A DNA stretch of 64,000 nt from Saccharospirillum sp. MSK14-1. GTDB taxonomy: Bacteria; Pseudomonadota; Gammaproteobacteria; Pseudomonadales; Natronospirillaceae. The notes beneath the pieces are model-generated. The model was not told the DNA's origin and ran no database searches. It worked only from the letters and a program-made list of their open reading frames with translations. The stretch is from the NCBI RefSeq assembly GCF_003054965.1, contig NZ_MIES01000033.1, positions 744,001 through 808,000 of the forward strand, given 5' to 3'. The position numbers were made by a program, and so were the translations under genes. Shown piece after piece: positions 36,724 through 46,526 of the stretch; position 1 is the stretch's first letter, and each line of letters starts with the position of its first letter.

Positions 36724-38385
36724 ATGACTGAAGCTTATACCCATCATGCTTATCCGGCCGGGATGCAGGCCAGCATCGACCCCGAGCTGTATGACAGCGT
36801 TTTGGATCTGTTCGACGAAAAAACTCGTGAGCATGCCGACAAACCGGCCTACACCTGCATGGGCAAGACACTGACCTATGCCGATCTTGATCAGCAGTCA
36901 GCGGCGTTCGCCGCCTACCTGCAGAACGAAACCGACCTGCAGCCGGGCGATCGCATTGCTGTGCAGCTGCCCAATATCCTGCAATACCCGATCGCCGTAT
37001 TTGGTGCCTTGCGCGCTGGTCTGACCGTGGTCAATACCAATCCGCTGTATACCGATCGCGAGCTGGAACATCAGATGAATGACTCCGGCGCTAAAGCGTT
37101 GGTGGTCTATGCCGGTATGGCGGCCCAGGCAATACGGGTACAGCCGAAAACCCCGGTCGAACACATTTTGGTTACCGAGATTGCTGATCTGCACCCAGGC
37201 TTCAAACGCGTATTGATCAATACCGTTGTAAAACGGGTTAAGAAAATGATTCCGGCCTACGATGCCAGTCGCGTCAGTTCCTTCCGCCAGGCGCTTAAAA
37301 AGGGCGCGGGTCAATCTTTCAAACGCACGGCTGCGGCTCATGAAGACACCATCATTTTGCAATACACCGGTGGCACCACTGGCGTGGCCAAAGGTGCAGA
37401 GCTGACCAATCGCAACATCATTGCCAATATGCTGCAGTGTTATCAGTTCTTTAAATTGGCGTTGGATGACGGCGAAGAGACCTTTATCGCGCCCTTGCCG
37501 CTGTATCACATTTACGCCTTTACCGTGAATTGCATGACCATCATGCTGACCGGCAACCACAATATTTTAATCCCCAATCCTCGTGACATCCCTGGCTTTG
37601 TTGGTGAGCTGAAAAAGCATCGTTTCACAGGGTTTGCTGGCCTGAACACCTTGTTCGTCGCCTTGATGAACAATGAAGAATTTAAAAACGTTGATTGCAG
37701 TGCCCTCAAACTGGTGATTTCCGGTGGCATGGCTTTGAACCGATCAACTGCCGAGCGTTGGGAAGCGATGACCGGCTGCCCCGTCTCTGAAGGTTACGGT
37801 ATGACCGAATCGTCGCCGGTGCTGTCGTTCAACCCAACCGGTTACCAGCAACTGGGCACCATCGGGATTCCGACGCCGAGCACCGAAGTTCGGATTTGTG
37901 ACGATGATGGCAACCTGATGGGCTTTAACGAACCAGGAGAGCTTCAGGCCCGTGGTCCTCAGGTGATGAAGGGTTACTGGAATCGTCCGGATGACACCGC
38001 TAAGACCATCGACGCTGATGGCTGGCTGAAGACCGGCGATATCGCTGTGTTGCAGGAAGACGGCTATATGAAGATCGTCGACCGCAAGAAAGATATGATT
38101 GTGGTCTCGGGCTTCAATGTGTATCCCAACGAGGTTGAAGACGTCTTATCGGCGCATCCGAAAGTGGTTGAGTGTGCTGCGGTCGGTGTGCCTCACGAGA
38201 AGTCGGGCGAGGCCGTTAAAGTCTTCTTAGTGGTTAATGAGCCGGTTGAAGAGCAGGAACTGATCGATTTTTGTCGTGAAAGCCTGACCGGTTATAAGGT
38301 GCCGCGTTTGTTTGAGTTCCGCGATGAACTGCCGAAAACCAATGTCGGCAAGGTTCTGCGTCGGGAGCTGCGCGATTCTGAATAA
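36724..38385 (+). CDS. fadD: Long-chain-fatty-acid--CoA ligase
   Basis: 553 residues, close to E. coli and Pseudomonas FadD. It activates fatty acids to acyl-CoA for beta-oxidation. The AMP-binding P-loop YTGGTTGVAKGAEL lies near residue 225, GYGMTES near 360, and the FACS signature DGWLKTGDIAVLQEDGYMKI with DRKKDMIVVSGFNVYPNEVE near 435-475. The catalytic lysine is in NVGKVLRRELRD at the end. AGGAG five bases before ATG 36724 fixes the start. It is a single gene with its own promoter region and terminator. Confidence 0.95.
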   Translation: MTEAYTHHAYPAGMQASIDPELYDSVLDLFDEKTREHADKPAYTCMGKTLTYADLDQQSAAFAAYLQNETDLQPGDRIAVQLPNILQYPIAVFGALRAGLTVVNTNPLYTDRELEHQMNDSGAKALVVYAGMAAQAIRVQPKTPVEHILVTEIADLHPGFKRVLINTVVKRVKKMIPAYDASRVSSFRQALKKGAGQSFKRTAAAHEDTIILQYTGGTTGVAKGAELTNRNIIANMLQCYQFFKLALDDGEETFIAPLPLYHIYAFTVNCMTIMLTGNHNILIPNPRDIPGFVGELKKHRFTGFAGLNTLFVALMNNEEFKNVDCSALKLVISGGMALNRSTAERWEAMTGCPVSEGYGMTESSPVLSFNPTGYQQLGTIGIPTPSTEVRICDDDGNLMGFNEPGELQARGPQVMKGYWNRPDDTAKTIDADGWLKTGDIAVLQEDGYMKIVDRKKDMIVVSGFNVYPNEVEDVLSAHPKVVECAAVGVPHEKSGEAVKVFLVVNEPVEEQELIDFCRESLTGYKVPRLFEFRDELPKTNVGKVLRRELRDSE

Positions 38386-38404
38386 TGCGCCCCCGTGTTG
38401 TCAT

Positions 38405-38431
38405 AATCCCGGCCTGGTGCCGGGATTTTTG
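38405..38431 (+). terminator. Intrinsic terminator of fadD
   Basis: Stem AATCCCGGC, loop CTGGT, stem GCCGGGATT, then T residues. It begins 20 bases after the fadD stop. Confidence 0.92.
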
Positions 38432-38453
38432 TTTGTAGCACGTCAAAGCGGGT

Positions 38454-38481
38454 TTTGATCCACCGACACCGCCCCTATAAT
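38454..38481 (+). promoter_or_regulatory. Promoter of hrpA
   Basis: A perfect -10 TATAAT at 38476-38481 is preceded by TTTGAT/TTGATC at 38454-38460, 15-16 bases away. The hrpA ATG follows 29 bases later. Confidence 0.65.
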
Positions 38482-38509
38482 CCACGCCTTTAAGCTGTAA
38501 CCGGATGGC

Positions 38510-41500
38510 ATGAGTCACACCCTTACCCCAACCACTGTTTTGGACCAACTGGACCGCTGTCTGGTGCGCGACCGTCATTATCTGGAAGGTCGCTGCCGCC
38601 AGTGGCAGCAGTTGCTGCAGGCCGATAAGCCTGCCGACAAGCTGGCGAACGCCGTGGCCGAGGTGTTTGAGCGCTCGCGTGCAGGGTTTGATCAGCGTGT
38701 GGCCAGCGTGCCCGACATCCAGCTGAATGAGACGTTGCCCGTCAGTGAACGGGCGACGGACATTCGCGACGCGATTGAGCAGCATCAGGTGGTTATCGTC
38801 GCCGGTGAAACGGGTTCCGGTAAAACCACGCAATTGCCCAAGCTGTGTTTGCAAGCCGGGCGCGGCCGAGCCGGGCAGATTGGGCACAGTCAGCCCCGAC
38901 GGTTGGCAGCGCGCTCGGTGGCCGGGCGTATTGCGGAAGAGCTGAATGTCAGTCTGGGGCAGGCCGTGGGGTATCAGGTGCGTTTTACCGATGCCACTGC
39001 TGAGAACACTCTGGTCAAGCTGATGACTGACGGCATTTTGCTCAATGAAATTCAGCACGATCCCTATCTGAACCGTTACGACACCCTGATCATCGATGAA
39101 GCGCACGAGCGCAGTCTGAACATCGATTTTCTGTTGGGCTATCTGAAACGCCTGCTGCCTAAACGTCCCGATCTCAAACTGATCATTACCTCAGCCACCA
39201 TCGATGTTGAGCGCTTTGCCGAGCACTTTGGCGGCGCGCCGGTGATTGAGGTCTCCGGTCGAACGTTTCCGGTGGACATACTGTACCGGCCGATGAGCCC
39301 GGATGAAGACGACTACGCCGCCGATTTACCCGGTGCCGTGCTGAACGCAATTGAAGAAATTGAGCGTTTGGAAAAAGCCGGCGAGACCCACAGTCGCGGT
39401 GGCGATGTGCTGGTGTTTATGCCCGGTGAGCGTGAGATTCGTGAAACCGTTCAGACGCTCAAGCGGGCGCAGCTGCGCGATACTGAGTTGATGCCGCTCT
39501 ACGCCAGGCTCAGCGCCAGTGAGCAGCAACGCATCTTCAGCGACCATACCGGCCGGCGCATTGTGCTGTCGACCAACGTGGCAGAAACCTCGTTGACGGT
39601 GCCGGGCATTCATTATGTCGTCGATTCCGGTCTGGTGCGCATCAGCCGCTATTCGACACGCTCCAAAGTGCAGCGCTTACCGATCGAGCCTGTTTCGCAA
39701 GCGTCGGCGAACCAGCGCGCCGGGCGCTGTGGGCGTATTGCGCCGGGCCTGTGCATCCGGCTCTACGACGAAGACGATTTTCAGCAACGCCCGGAATTCA
39801 CCGACCCGGAAATTCTGCGCACTAATCTCGCCTCAGTGATTTTGCAGATGCTGCAAATGCGCTTGGGATTGGTTGAGGATTTCCCGTTTCTCGAAGCGCC
39901 GGATCAGCGCCAGATTCGCGATGGCTACACCTTACTCAGTGAACTGGCCGCGGTGAACGACAAGGGCCGGCTGACGCCGCTGGGTAAAGAATTAGCGCGC
40001 CTTCCGGTCGACCCGCGTCTGGGCCGGATGGTCATCGAAGCGAACCGACAAAAAGCGCTGACTGAAGTTCTGGTGATTGCCAGTGCACTGTCATTGCCGG
40101 ACCCACGCGAACGCCCCCAGGAAAAACAACAGGCTGCGGCGGAAAAGCACGCCCAGGACAAAGACAAGGATTCCGATTTTGTGGCGTTCTGGAACTTGTG
40201 GCAGCGCTATGAAGAACAGCGCCAGTCGCTCAGTCAGGGTCAGCTGCGCAAGTACTGCAAACAGCAGTTTCTGAATTATCTGCGCATGCGTGAATGGCGC
40301 GATATTCACCGCCAACTGACCTTGCTGTGCCGCGAGTTGGGCTATAAAGCCGCTGCTGAGCCTGCCGGTTACGAAGCCATTCATAAATCGTTGGCAGCCG
40401 GTTTGCTCAGCCAGATTGCGGCCTTTAAGGAAGAGCGGCAGTACACTGCAGCGCGCGGCCGTCAGTGTCGAATTCATCCATCCAGCGCGTTGTCGCGGCG
40501 GGGGCCTAAATGGCTGGTCGCGGCGGAGCTGGTGGAAACCACTCAGCTGTTTGCCCGCACAGTCGCGCGCATTGAGCCATGCTGGCTGGAGCCGTTGTCG
40601 GAACATCTGGTGAAACGCCAGTACAGTGATCCGCACTGGGAGAAAAAGCGTGGCGAAGTCATCGCCAAGGAAACCCTGACGCTGTATGGACTGCCGATTG
40701 TCAGTCAGCGCAGTGTGCACTTTGGCCGTATTGATCCGGCGCAGGCGAGGGCGATTTTTATCCGCTCAGCGCTGGTGGAAGGTGAATTTCAGACCCAGGC
40801 CACATTCTTCCACAACAATCGCGCTCGTATGGGTGAGGTCGTGGCGCTGGAAGACAAAGCCCGCCGTCGGGATATTCTGGTGGATGATGAAACACTGGCC
40901 GCGTTCTACGACGAACGCATCCCGGATGACATTGTAAACAGCGCCGGTTTTCATGCGTGGCTGAAAAAGCATCCGGACGTCGATCTTGAATTGACGCCCG
41001 ACAAGTTGATGCAGCATCAGGCTGATCAGATCACCGAAGCTCAGTATCCTGACCATCTGATGGTCGAGCGCATGAAGCTGCCGTTGTCTTACCGGTTTGA
41101 GCCGGGTCACGAGACGGATGGCGTTACCCTGACCGTGCCAGCGGGTGCCATGGCGCAGCTGCCCACGGCAAGGCTCGACTGGTTGGTTCCGGGGTTGCGC
41201 CGGGAAAAAATCATCGCCTTGTTAAAAGCCCTGCCCAAGGCCTATCGACGGAATTTTGTACCGGTTCCGGACTTTGCTGATGCCTTGCTGGAGAGTCTGG
41301 ACGTCAGTGATGCGCCTTTGCACAAAGCCATAGGTGAGCGCTTATTCCGGATGACGGGCATTCGAGTGCCGGAGAACGAATGGCGACTCGATCAGTTGGA
41401 GCCGCATTTGCAGTTGCGTTATCGCGTCGTGGATGAAGCCGGTAAGACCGTTGCCGAGGGACGCGATTTTCAAGCATTGATTGAGCCCGCCAATGCAGGT

Positions 41501-42412
41501 TCGGCACGCGATGCCGCTAAGCCCAAAGCGCATCAGTCCCGCCAGGAACAGCCCAGCCATATGACCGACTGGGACCTCGGTGAATTGCCGGATGTGGAGC
41601 ATTCCATGCAAGCGGGCATACGGGTTGAGGTTTATCCGGCCTTGGTCGATAAAGTGAATGCCGTTGCCGTGGAGCGGTTTACGCACCCGGATTGGGCCCG
41701 CTATCAGCATCGGCGTGGATTATTGCGTTTAGCCAGTTTCCGATTGTCATCGACACTGGATTATTTGAGCAAAAGGCTGCCCCAGTTCCAGCAAAGCGCC
41801 TTGCTGTTTGCACCTTATGGTCAGGCAGAACGCTTGAAAGCGGATATACTGTGGGCGGCTTTAGACGAGGCCTTAAGCGAAGAGTTGCCGCGTAATCGGG
41901 CTGCTTTTGACGATTGGCTGGAAGGTGGGCGCGGAAATCTGGTTGAGGCCGGTGAGCAACTGGCCAGGCTGGCTCACGATGTCTTGCAGCGACACCATCA
42001 GGTTCGTAAGCAGTTGAAAGGTAAGGTGTCGTTTGCCACCGCTTTTATCTATTCGGATATCGCCTCTCAGTTAGATCGGTTGGTGTATCCAGGGTTTATC
42101 AGTCAAACCCCTGCCCAGTGGCGAAGCGAATTGTCCCGCTACCTGGACGCAGCGGACCGACGCCTCAATCGGTCCGGTGGTATCCCAGGAAATGAGAACC
42201 TGTTGGTAGAGGAGTTGGCGAACTTCTGGCAACTTTATCAGGCTAAGGCAGACGCCTTGCAGCAACAGCAAATTCCGAGCGAAGCCCTTACCGAGTTCCG
42301 CTGGATGTTGGAAGAATACCGGGTTTCACTCTTTGCTCAGACGTTAGGGACCAGACTTCCTGTCTCGGCTAAACGACTGAACAAGCAATGGCAGCAGGTG
42401 CTAGCGGCATGA
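38510..42412 (+). CDS. hrpA: ATP-dependent RNA helicase HrpA
   Basis: 1300 residues, the full HrpA length. A DEAH-box helicase; in E. coli HrpA rescues stalled ribosomes. Walker A GETGSGKTTQ is at about 101-110, DEAHERS at about 196-202, SAT motif ITSATIDVERFAEHF, and motif VI NQRAGRCGRIAPG near 403. The HA2/OB-fold region and a large C-terminal DUF3418 (about 700-1290) follow. The stop overlaps the next gene by ATGA. Confidence 0.96.
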   Translation: MSHTLTPTTVLDQLDRCLVRDRHYLEGRCRQWQQLLQADKPADKLANAVAEVFERSRAGFDQRVASVPDIQLNETLPVSERATDIRDAIEQHQVVIVAGETGSGKTTQLPKLCLQAGRGRAGQIGHSQPRRLAARSVAGRIAEELNVSLGQAVGYQVRFTDATAENTLVKLMTDGILLNEIQHDPYLNRYDTLIIDEAHERSLNIDFLLGYLKRLLPKRPDLKLIITSATIDVERFAEHFGGAPVIEVSGRTFPVDILYRPMSPDEDDYAADLPGAVLNAIEEIERLEKAGETHSRGGDVLVFMPGEREIRETVQTLKRAQLRDTELMPLYARLSASEQQRIFSDHTGRRIVLSTNVAETSLTVPGIHYVVDSGLVRISRYSTRSKVQRLPIEPVSQASANQRAGRCGRIAPGLCIRLYDEDDFQQRPEFTDPEILRTNLASVILQMLQMRLGLVEDFPFLEAPDQRQIRDGYTLLSELAAVNDKGRLTPLGKELARLPVDPRLGRMVIEANRQKALTEVLVIASALSLPDPRERPQEKQQAAAEKHAQDKDKDSDFVAFWNLWQRYEEQRQSLSQGQLRKYCKQQFLNYLRMREWRDIHRQLTLLCRELGYKAAAEPAGYEAIHKSLAAGLLSQIAAFKEERQYTAARGRQCRIHPSSALSRRGPKWLVAAELVETTQLFARTVARIEPCWLEPLSEHLVKRQYSDPHWEKKRGEVIAKETLTLYGLPIVSQRSVHFGRIDPAQARAIFIRSALVEGEFQTQATFFHNNRARMGEVVALEDKARRRDILVDDETLAAFYDERIPDDIVNSAGFHAWLKKHPDVDLELTPDKLMQHQADQITEAQYPDHLMVERMKLPLSYRFEPGHETDGVTLTVPAGAMAQLPTARLDWLVPGLRREKIIALLKALPKAYRRNFVPVPDFADALLESLDVSDAPLHKAIGERLFRMTGIRVPENEWRLDQLEPHLQLRYRVVDEAGKTVAEGRDFQALIEPANAGSARDAAKPKAHQSRQEQPSHMTDWDLGELPDVEHSMQAGIRVEVYPALVDKVNAVAVERFTHPDWARYQHRRGLLRLASFRLSSTLDYLSKRLPQFQQSALLFAPYGQAERLKADILWAALDEALSEELPRNRAAFDDWLEGGRGNLVEAGEQLARLAHDVLQRHHQVRKQLKGKVSFATAFIYSDIASQLDRLVYPGFISQTPAQWRSELSRYLDAADRRLNRSGGIPGNENLLVEELANFWQLYQAKADALQQQQIPSEALTEFRWMLEEYRVSLFAQTLGTRLPVSAKRLNKQWQQVLAA

Positions 42413-43359
42413 AGCAGAGCGTTCATGAAGAAAGATTAAAGATCCCGACCGTCGGTGGCGGGCATCTGTTTGTTCGTCAATTGGCGCCGGAGCAATCCAC
42501 CGCCGTTGTGCTCATGGTGCATGGCTTGGGTAATCAGGGCGATGTCTTCTTACACGATGGCCATGGCTTAGCCAATTACCTCTCGGAAATGGGATACACC
42601 TGCCTGGTGCCGGATATGATTGGTCAAGGCCAGAGTTGGCCGCATCGCAGTCGGCAACTGAATCATGGTGCGGGCGTGATGATTCGTGAAGACCTCCCGC
42701 GTCTGGCTGCTGAAGCACGCCGCATTGCCAACGGCAAACCGGTGTTCCTGATTGGCGAAGGGTTTGGCGGTGTCTTGCTGGCGTCCGCTTATGCGCGCAT
42801 CTCAGCGATGCGGCCTCAAGTGGCTGGCATGGTGCACTTGGGAACGCGCCGCAGCACACGCCTGGGCGGTGTCGCACACGGTGGCTGGGATACGTTTGTC
42901 TGGCAGCGTCTGTTGCCCTTGCTGGGCAGCCTTACAGGTGAAGTGCCGTTGCATTGGTTTCGCAAATCGATGAACGCTGAGTCACTGCAATTGTTCCACG
43001 ATGCGAAAGCCTGGAACGACGGAGAATGGCAAGGTCCAGGTTCGGACAGTTTCGATTACGCCGCGGCCGCAGAGCAACTGGACTGGCCTGCGAGTCTCTA
43101 CCTGGCGCGTCGCAAGGGCGGTTATGGCGACCATTTGGCGGATGTTCGTGAGTTTATGCGCGAGCTGGGGACTCACAATGGTCGTCTGTTGGTCTTGGGT
43201 AAGCGCGATGGTAATTTGCGTAATTATGGACCGCTGTCGATGTTGCAGCACGATGATGCCTGGGTGGATCACTTCCCGGTGATTCTTGATTGGCTGAATG
43301 AGCGGCTGCGCCAGATCGATTCGGATGACAAACCAGCGCGTCATCTGGTCTCTGTATAA
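42409..43359 (+). CDS. Alpha/beta-hydrolase-fold protein lacking the nucleophile serine
   Basis: 316 residues with an alpha/beta-hydrolase layout close to monoacylglycerol lipase-type enzymes. The oxyanion region VMVHGLGNQG is at about 36-45, LVPDMIGQGQSW at about 66-77, and the C-terminal DHFPVILDWLNER offers the usual histidine. At the nucleophile elbow the usual G-x-S-x-G reads G-E-G-F-G (116-120): codon 118 is GGG, glycine. It may be non-catalytic or use another mechanism. It overlaps hrpA by ATGA, so the two are translationally coupled. The substrate is unknown. Confidence 0.85.
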   Translation: MKQSVHEERLKIPTVGGGHLFVRQLAPEQSTAVVLMVHGLGNQGDVFLHDGHGLANYLSEMGYTCLVPDMIGQGQSWPHRSRQLNHGAGVMIREDLPRLAAEARRIANGKPVFLIGEGFGGVLLASAYARISAMRPQVAGMVHLGTRRSTRLGGVAHGGWDTFVWQRLLPLLGSLTGEVPLHWFRKSMNAESLQLFHDAKAWNDGEWQGPGSDSFDYAAAAEQLDWPASLYLARRKGGYGDHLADVREFMRELGTHNGRLLVLGKRDGNLRNYGPLSMLQHDDAWVDHFPVILDWLNERLRQIDSDDKPARHLVSV

Positions 43360-43386
43360 ATCTCGATTCCCATGGCCTGTTCAGGC

Positions 43387-43725
43387 CTAGTCTTCACCGT
43401 AGGCATCCCGCACCCGCTGGTAGGCGGAGCGGGTTGCTGTCGGTGAAAAGCCTTCCGGTACTTTGTCTTTCAGGAAAAACGCAAACGCCAGCACGCGTGC
43501 CACCCATTCGTATAGATCCGGTGGAATAGCCTGGCCAACGTTCATTTGTTGCAAGATGTGGACGAGGTCTTCGTCCTGGTAGACCGGCACATCAAATTCG
43601 CGGGCCAGACGCAGAATTTCTTCGGCCTGCTCATCAATGCCCAGTGCAGAAACGATCGGAGTGCGCTTTCCGCTGTAGGTTAAGGCCGCGGCAGCGGATT
43701 CGGAGGGGCGCTGGTTATCACTCAT
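43387..43725 (-). CDS. FlhB C-terminal-domain-like protein (EscU/YscU/HrcU family)
   Basis: 112 residues matching only the cytoplasmic C-domain of FlhB: PIVSALGIDEQAEEILRLAREFDVPVYQDEDLVHIL, then IPPDLYEWVARVLAFAFFLKD. No transmembrane part and no NPTH autocleavage motif are present. Such short FlhB-like proteins can partly replace the FlhB C-domain in flagellar export substrate switching. It overlaps the FliK-like gene by ATGA. No other flagellar genes are nearby. Confidence 0.9.
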   Translation of the reverse strand: MSDNQRPSESAAAALTYSGKRTPIVSALGIDEQAEEILRLAREFDVPVYQDEDLVHILQQMNVGQAIPPDLYEWVARVLAFAFFLKDKVPEGFSPTATRSAYQRVRDAYGED

Positions 43726-45791
43726 GTGTGAACATCCACCAAAGGTTTGAAATCATCCGCTTCCGGCGTGCTCTTTTTGCGGGGCATGCCATGACGCGTG
43801 TGCAGTTGACGCTCTCCGAGTCCTTCAGTCCACTGCTCGAGTGTACTGAGGTGACTCTTCAAGAATGCCAGGGTATTACGGTCTTCAGACCAAAACGTCA
43901 GATCGGTTTGCTCAGGTTCCCACACCAGGTCGGCACATAAGGGGGCCAGGGGTTCCAGTTCGAAAAACAGCCGGAATCGCCACAGTCGTTTGCCGCCTGA
44001 ACTGGCTTCTTCCTCAGTATCGGATGGTTTTTCCTGCCACCATTCGAGATTGGCCCAGGAAGAAGGGCCCATCCAGATCAAGGGGATACTCAATTGCTGA
44101 ACCGGTTGACTGGGGCCATCCCCCCCTTGCGTTAAGGCGGAGAGGGTTTGTTGGATGGCATTGTTCTGTGTCTTTCCCTGTACCGCTTCCAACCACTGAC
44201 GCAGCTGCATTAAGGGTTGCAAATCGGCCAATGACTGTTGATTGGCTGGATTTGAAACCGTGTTGTTATGAATCGATGGTAATGGCGGCGGTGGCAGCGG
44301 TTTGTCGAGACCATAATTGAGGTCATTGCTGCGCAGTAGCTGTTGTGCACGCTGAGCCAGGCTTTGTTGCAGGCTGGCTGGATGTTGGCGGATGCGGTTG
44401 TCGATCATCATTAGCCACTGCGCCAGGCGCATTTCCAGCGGCAGCGGGTCCGATCCGGTGGATCGTGAAGGCAAGGGGCGCCAGTCGGATCCTGGATCAT
44501 TGGCTGAGGTCGGTAATGCAGTCGTCGTTGAGACCGGTAGAGCGGCGTCTGCAGCAGCGGTTGTGACGGAAAAGTTGACCGTTGCTTGCTGGAGGCTGGT
44601 TGTTGGAGGCAATAGGGTTGGCGTTACCGTCAACGTCATTGCCGGGGCCGGGCGGGTCGGTAAGGTCGATAAAGCGGCCAGCAATGGGGGTGTCAGGTTT
44701 TGGTTAAATGACACGGGTCGTGGTTGTGGTTGCTGAAGTATACGAGCATCGACCAATTGCAGCCTGAGCTGTGACGGCGCCTCAGGCGGTGTCGCGAGGA
44801 GCGAATTGTAGGGGACCGCAACAGGAACAGCCGGTGTTGCAGGATTCTTCACCGCCACCAAAGCCTCTGGTACCACCCTGTTGAATAACGCGTCAGTGCT
44901 GGCGGTGATGATCATAGGTTTGGCGGTGCCTGGGTGCTGAACCGGCTGCCACTGCCCGCTGGCTTGTTGCTGCACGGGCATCCAGCGTAGGGGCGCTTGC
45001 TGCAATATTGGCAGGGTGGCGCGAATCGTTTCAACCAAGATACGCAAAGGCGCTGTCGCAGTGGTGGCTTGCCCCGTTGTTGGTGATTGAACGGGGCTGG
45101 CCGGTGGCGCCGTTTTATCGCCCGCAGCCATAACACTATTGCCGTTACCGGTCGCTTGAAGGCTAGCCGATGGCCATGGCACCGGGGGAAGTGCGGACTT
45201 TGCAGGCGGTGTGCTGGTGGTGCCGGCGGGTGTTGTCGGCATCGCTAAAGGCATGAACTCCCTGACCCAGTTTGCAAGGGTGCGCGCATTCAGCGCTGGC
45301 TTCTGGTTTAACCAGTCAATCAGGGGTTTCAGCTCGGGTTGTTGTGCCGCTACTTGTTGTTGGCTCGATGTCGCGGGTAATGGCGGTAATGAGGTGGCGT
45401 GGACGCGCGGCAGTGTGTGGGCCTGCCAAAACTGTAAGGACGCCTGCATCATGCGATTGAGCTGCGCGGGCTCAGGGTTGGGCAGTACACGGATTTGGTC
45501 GTCAGACGTTGCTTCGATCAATAAGACGGTACCCGGCTGGAACGGCTTCGTTGATTGCACCCGAACCCACTGGTCGTTCATCGACAGCAGCAATTCAAAC
45601 AGCGGCTTGCGAGGCGTTCCCAGGTTGTGTTGCTCGACCACGACAGCGATCGCTGGAGCGGACTGGCGTAATTGAGCCATGGCGTTCTGCTGCGGTTGCA
45701 GCAAGCCTTCGCCACCTCGATGCGCAGTACGAGTCGACAAGGTACTGTCGACCGGCCGGCGAATGCTGTCGCTGCGATCAATCCCCGACAT
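43722..45791 (-). CDS. FliK-like flagellar hook-length control protein
   Basis: 689 residues. The N-terminal 115 residues are fairly conserved; then a long, low-complexity Pro/Ala/Thr/Gln-rich middle (about 150-480) follows. The C-terminal domain (about 550-660) resembles the FliK C-domain, which senses and switches export specificity (WRFRLFFELEPLAPLCADLVWEPE). The long flexible middle fits a molecular ruler. Pseudomonas has a similar FliK-like gene beside ccm. It diverges from ccmA across 117 bases. Confidence 0.82.
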   Translation of the reverse strand: MSGIDRSDSIRRPVDSTLSTRTAHRGGEGLLQPQQNAMAQLRQSAPAIAVVVEQHNLGTPRKPLFELLLSMNDQWVRVQSTKPFQPGTVLLIEATSDDQIRVLPNPEPAQLNRMMQASLQFWQAHTLPRVHATSLPPLPATSSQQQVAAQQPELKPLIDWLNQKPALNARTLANWVREFMPLAMPTTPAGTTSTPPAKSALPPVPWPSASLQATGNGNSVMAAGDKTAPPASPVQSPTTGQATTATAPLRILVETIRATLPILQQAPLRWMPVQQQASGQWQPVQHPGTAKPMIITASTDALFNRVVPEALVAVKNPATPAVPVAVPYNSLLATPPEAPSQLRLQLVDARILQQPQPRPVSFNQNLTPPLLAALSTLPTRPAPAMTLTVTPTLLPPTTSLQQATVNFSVTTAAADAALPVSTTTALPTSANDPGSDWRPLPSRSTGSDPLPLEMRLAQWLMMIDNRIRQHPASLQQSLAQRAQQLLRSNDLNYGLDKPLPPPPLPSIHNNTVSNPANQQSLADLQPLMQLRQWLEAVQGKTQNNAIQQTLSALTQGGDGPSQPVQQLSIPLIWMGPSSWANLEWWQEKPSDTEEEASSGGKRLWRFRLFFELEPLAPLCADLVWEPEQTDLTFWSEDRNTLAFLKSHLSTLEQWTEGLGERQLHTRHGMPRKKSTPEADDFKPLVDVHT

Positions 45792-45875
45792 GGGGTCTGT
45801 CCTCTTGGAGTTTCCTGCATAGTGTAGCGGCCAGAAGGGGGGCGGCTAAAGATGCAGGCGGGGCGGTCAAACCGC

Positions 45876-45881
45876 TATAAT
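45876..45881 (+). promoter_or_regulatory. -10 element of the ccm operon
   Basis: A perfect TATAAT lies 27 bases before the ccmA ATG, within the 117-base divergent region shared with the FliK-like gene. I find no good -35 hexamer at the normal distance. Confidence 0.5.
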
Positions 45882-45908
45882 CGCGCCACATTTTTGGGTG
45901 GGATCACC

Positions 45909-46526
45909 ATGACCCCAGTGTTAAGCGCGCAAAGCCTGCGCTGCGAGCGTGATGAACGGTTGCTGTTCGATCGGTTGGACCTGTCGTTGATGCCTGGAGA
46001 CATTCTGCATCTGACCGGCCCCAACGGCAGTGGTAAGACGACCCTGTTGCGCGCTTTGGTTGGATTGGGGCAGGCCGTTGAAGGGCATATTCAATGGTTC
46101 GATGGCCAGGTTCAAAGCAATGAAAAGATTTGGTATATCGGCCATAGGCCAGGGGTCACATTGCTACAATCGCCGCTTGAAAATTTGCGCTACGCCCTTG
46201 CGTTACGCGGCCTGGAGCGGAATGAGTCGTCCCTTTTTGAGGCCTTGGAACACGTCGGTTTACGCGGTTATGAAGACGTTCCCAGCCGGCAATTATCAGC
46301 GGGACAACAGCGTCGAGTCGCCTTGGCCCGCCTGTTCCTCGATACACCATCAATATCGGTTTGGGTACTGGACGAACCGCTGACAGCGCTGGATGACAAG
46401 GCAGTGGAACTGCTGAAAGCGCGTATTCAAGCATTTGCAGCGGCCGGTGGCAGCGTATTGATGACCAGCCATCATGGCATGTCCGGCGATGCCGTGCGGA
46501 CATTGGCATTAGGGGGCGCAGAGTGA
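45909..46526 (+). CDS. ccmA: Haem exporter ATP-binding protein CcmA
   Basis: 205 residues. It is the ATPase of the CcmABCD complex that releases holo-CcmE during cytochrome c maturation. Walker A GPNGSGKTT is at about 37-45, signature LSAGQQRR near 137, Walker B VWVLDEPL near 158, and the switch His in TSHHG. The ATG at 45909 matches the family start. It begins a nine-gene cluster running to 52921 with small overlaps throughout. Confidence 0.95.
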   Translation: MTPVLSAQSLRCERDERLLFDRLDLSLMPGDILHLTGPNGSGKTTLLRALVGLGQAVEGHIQWFDGQVQSNEKIWYIGHRPGVTLLQSPLENLRYALALRGLERNESSLFEALEHVGLRGYEDVPSRQLSAGQQRRVALARLFLDTPSISVWVLDEPLTALDDKAVELLKARIQAFAAAGGSVLMTSHHGMSGDAVRTLALGGAE

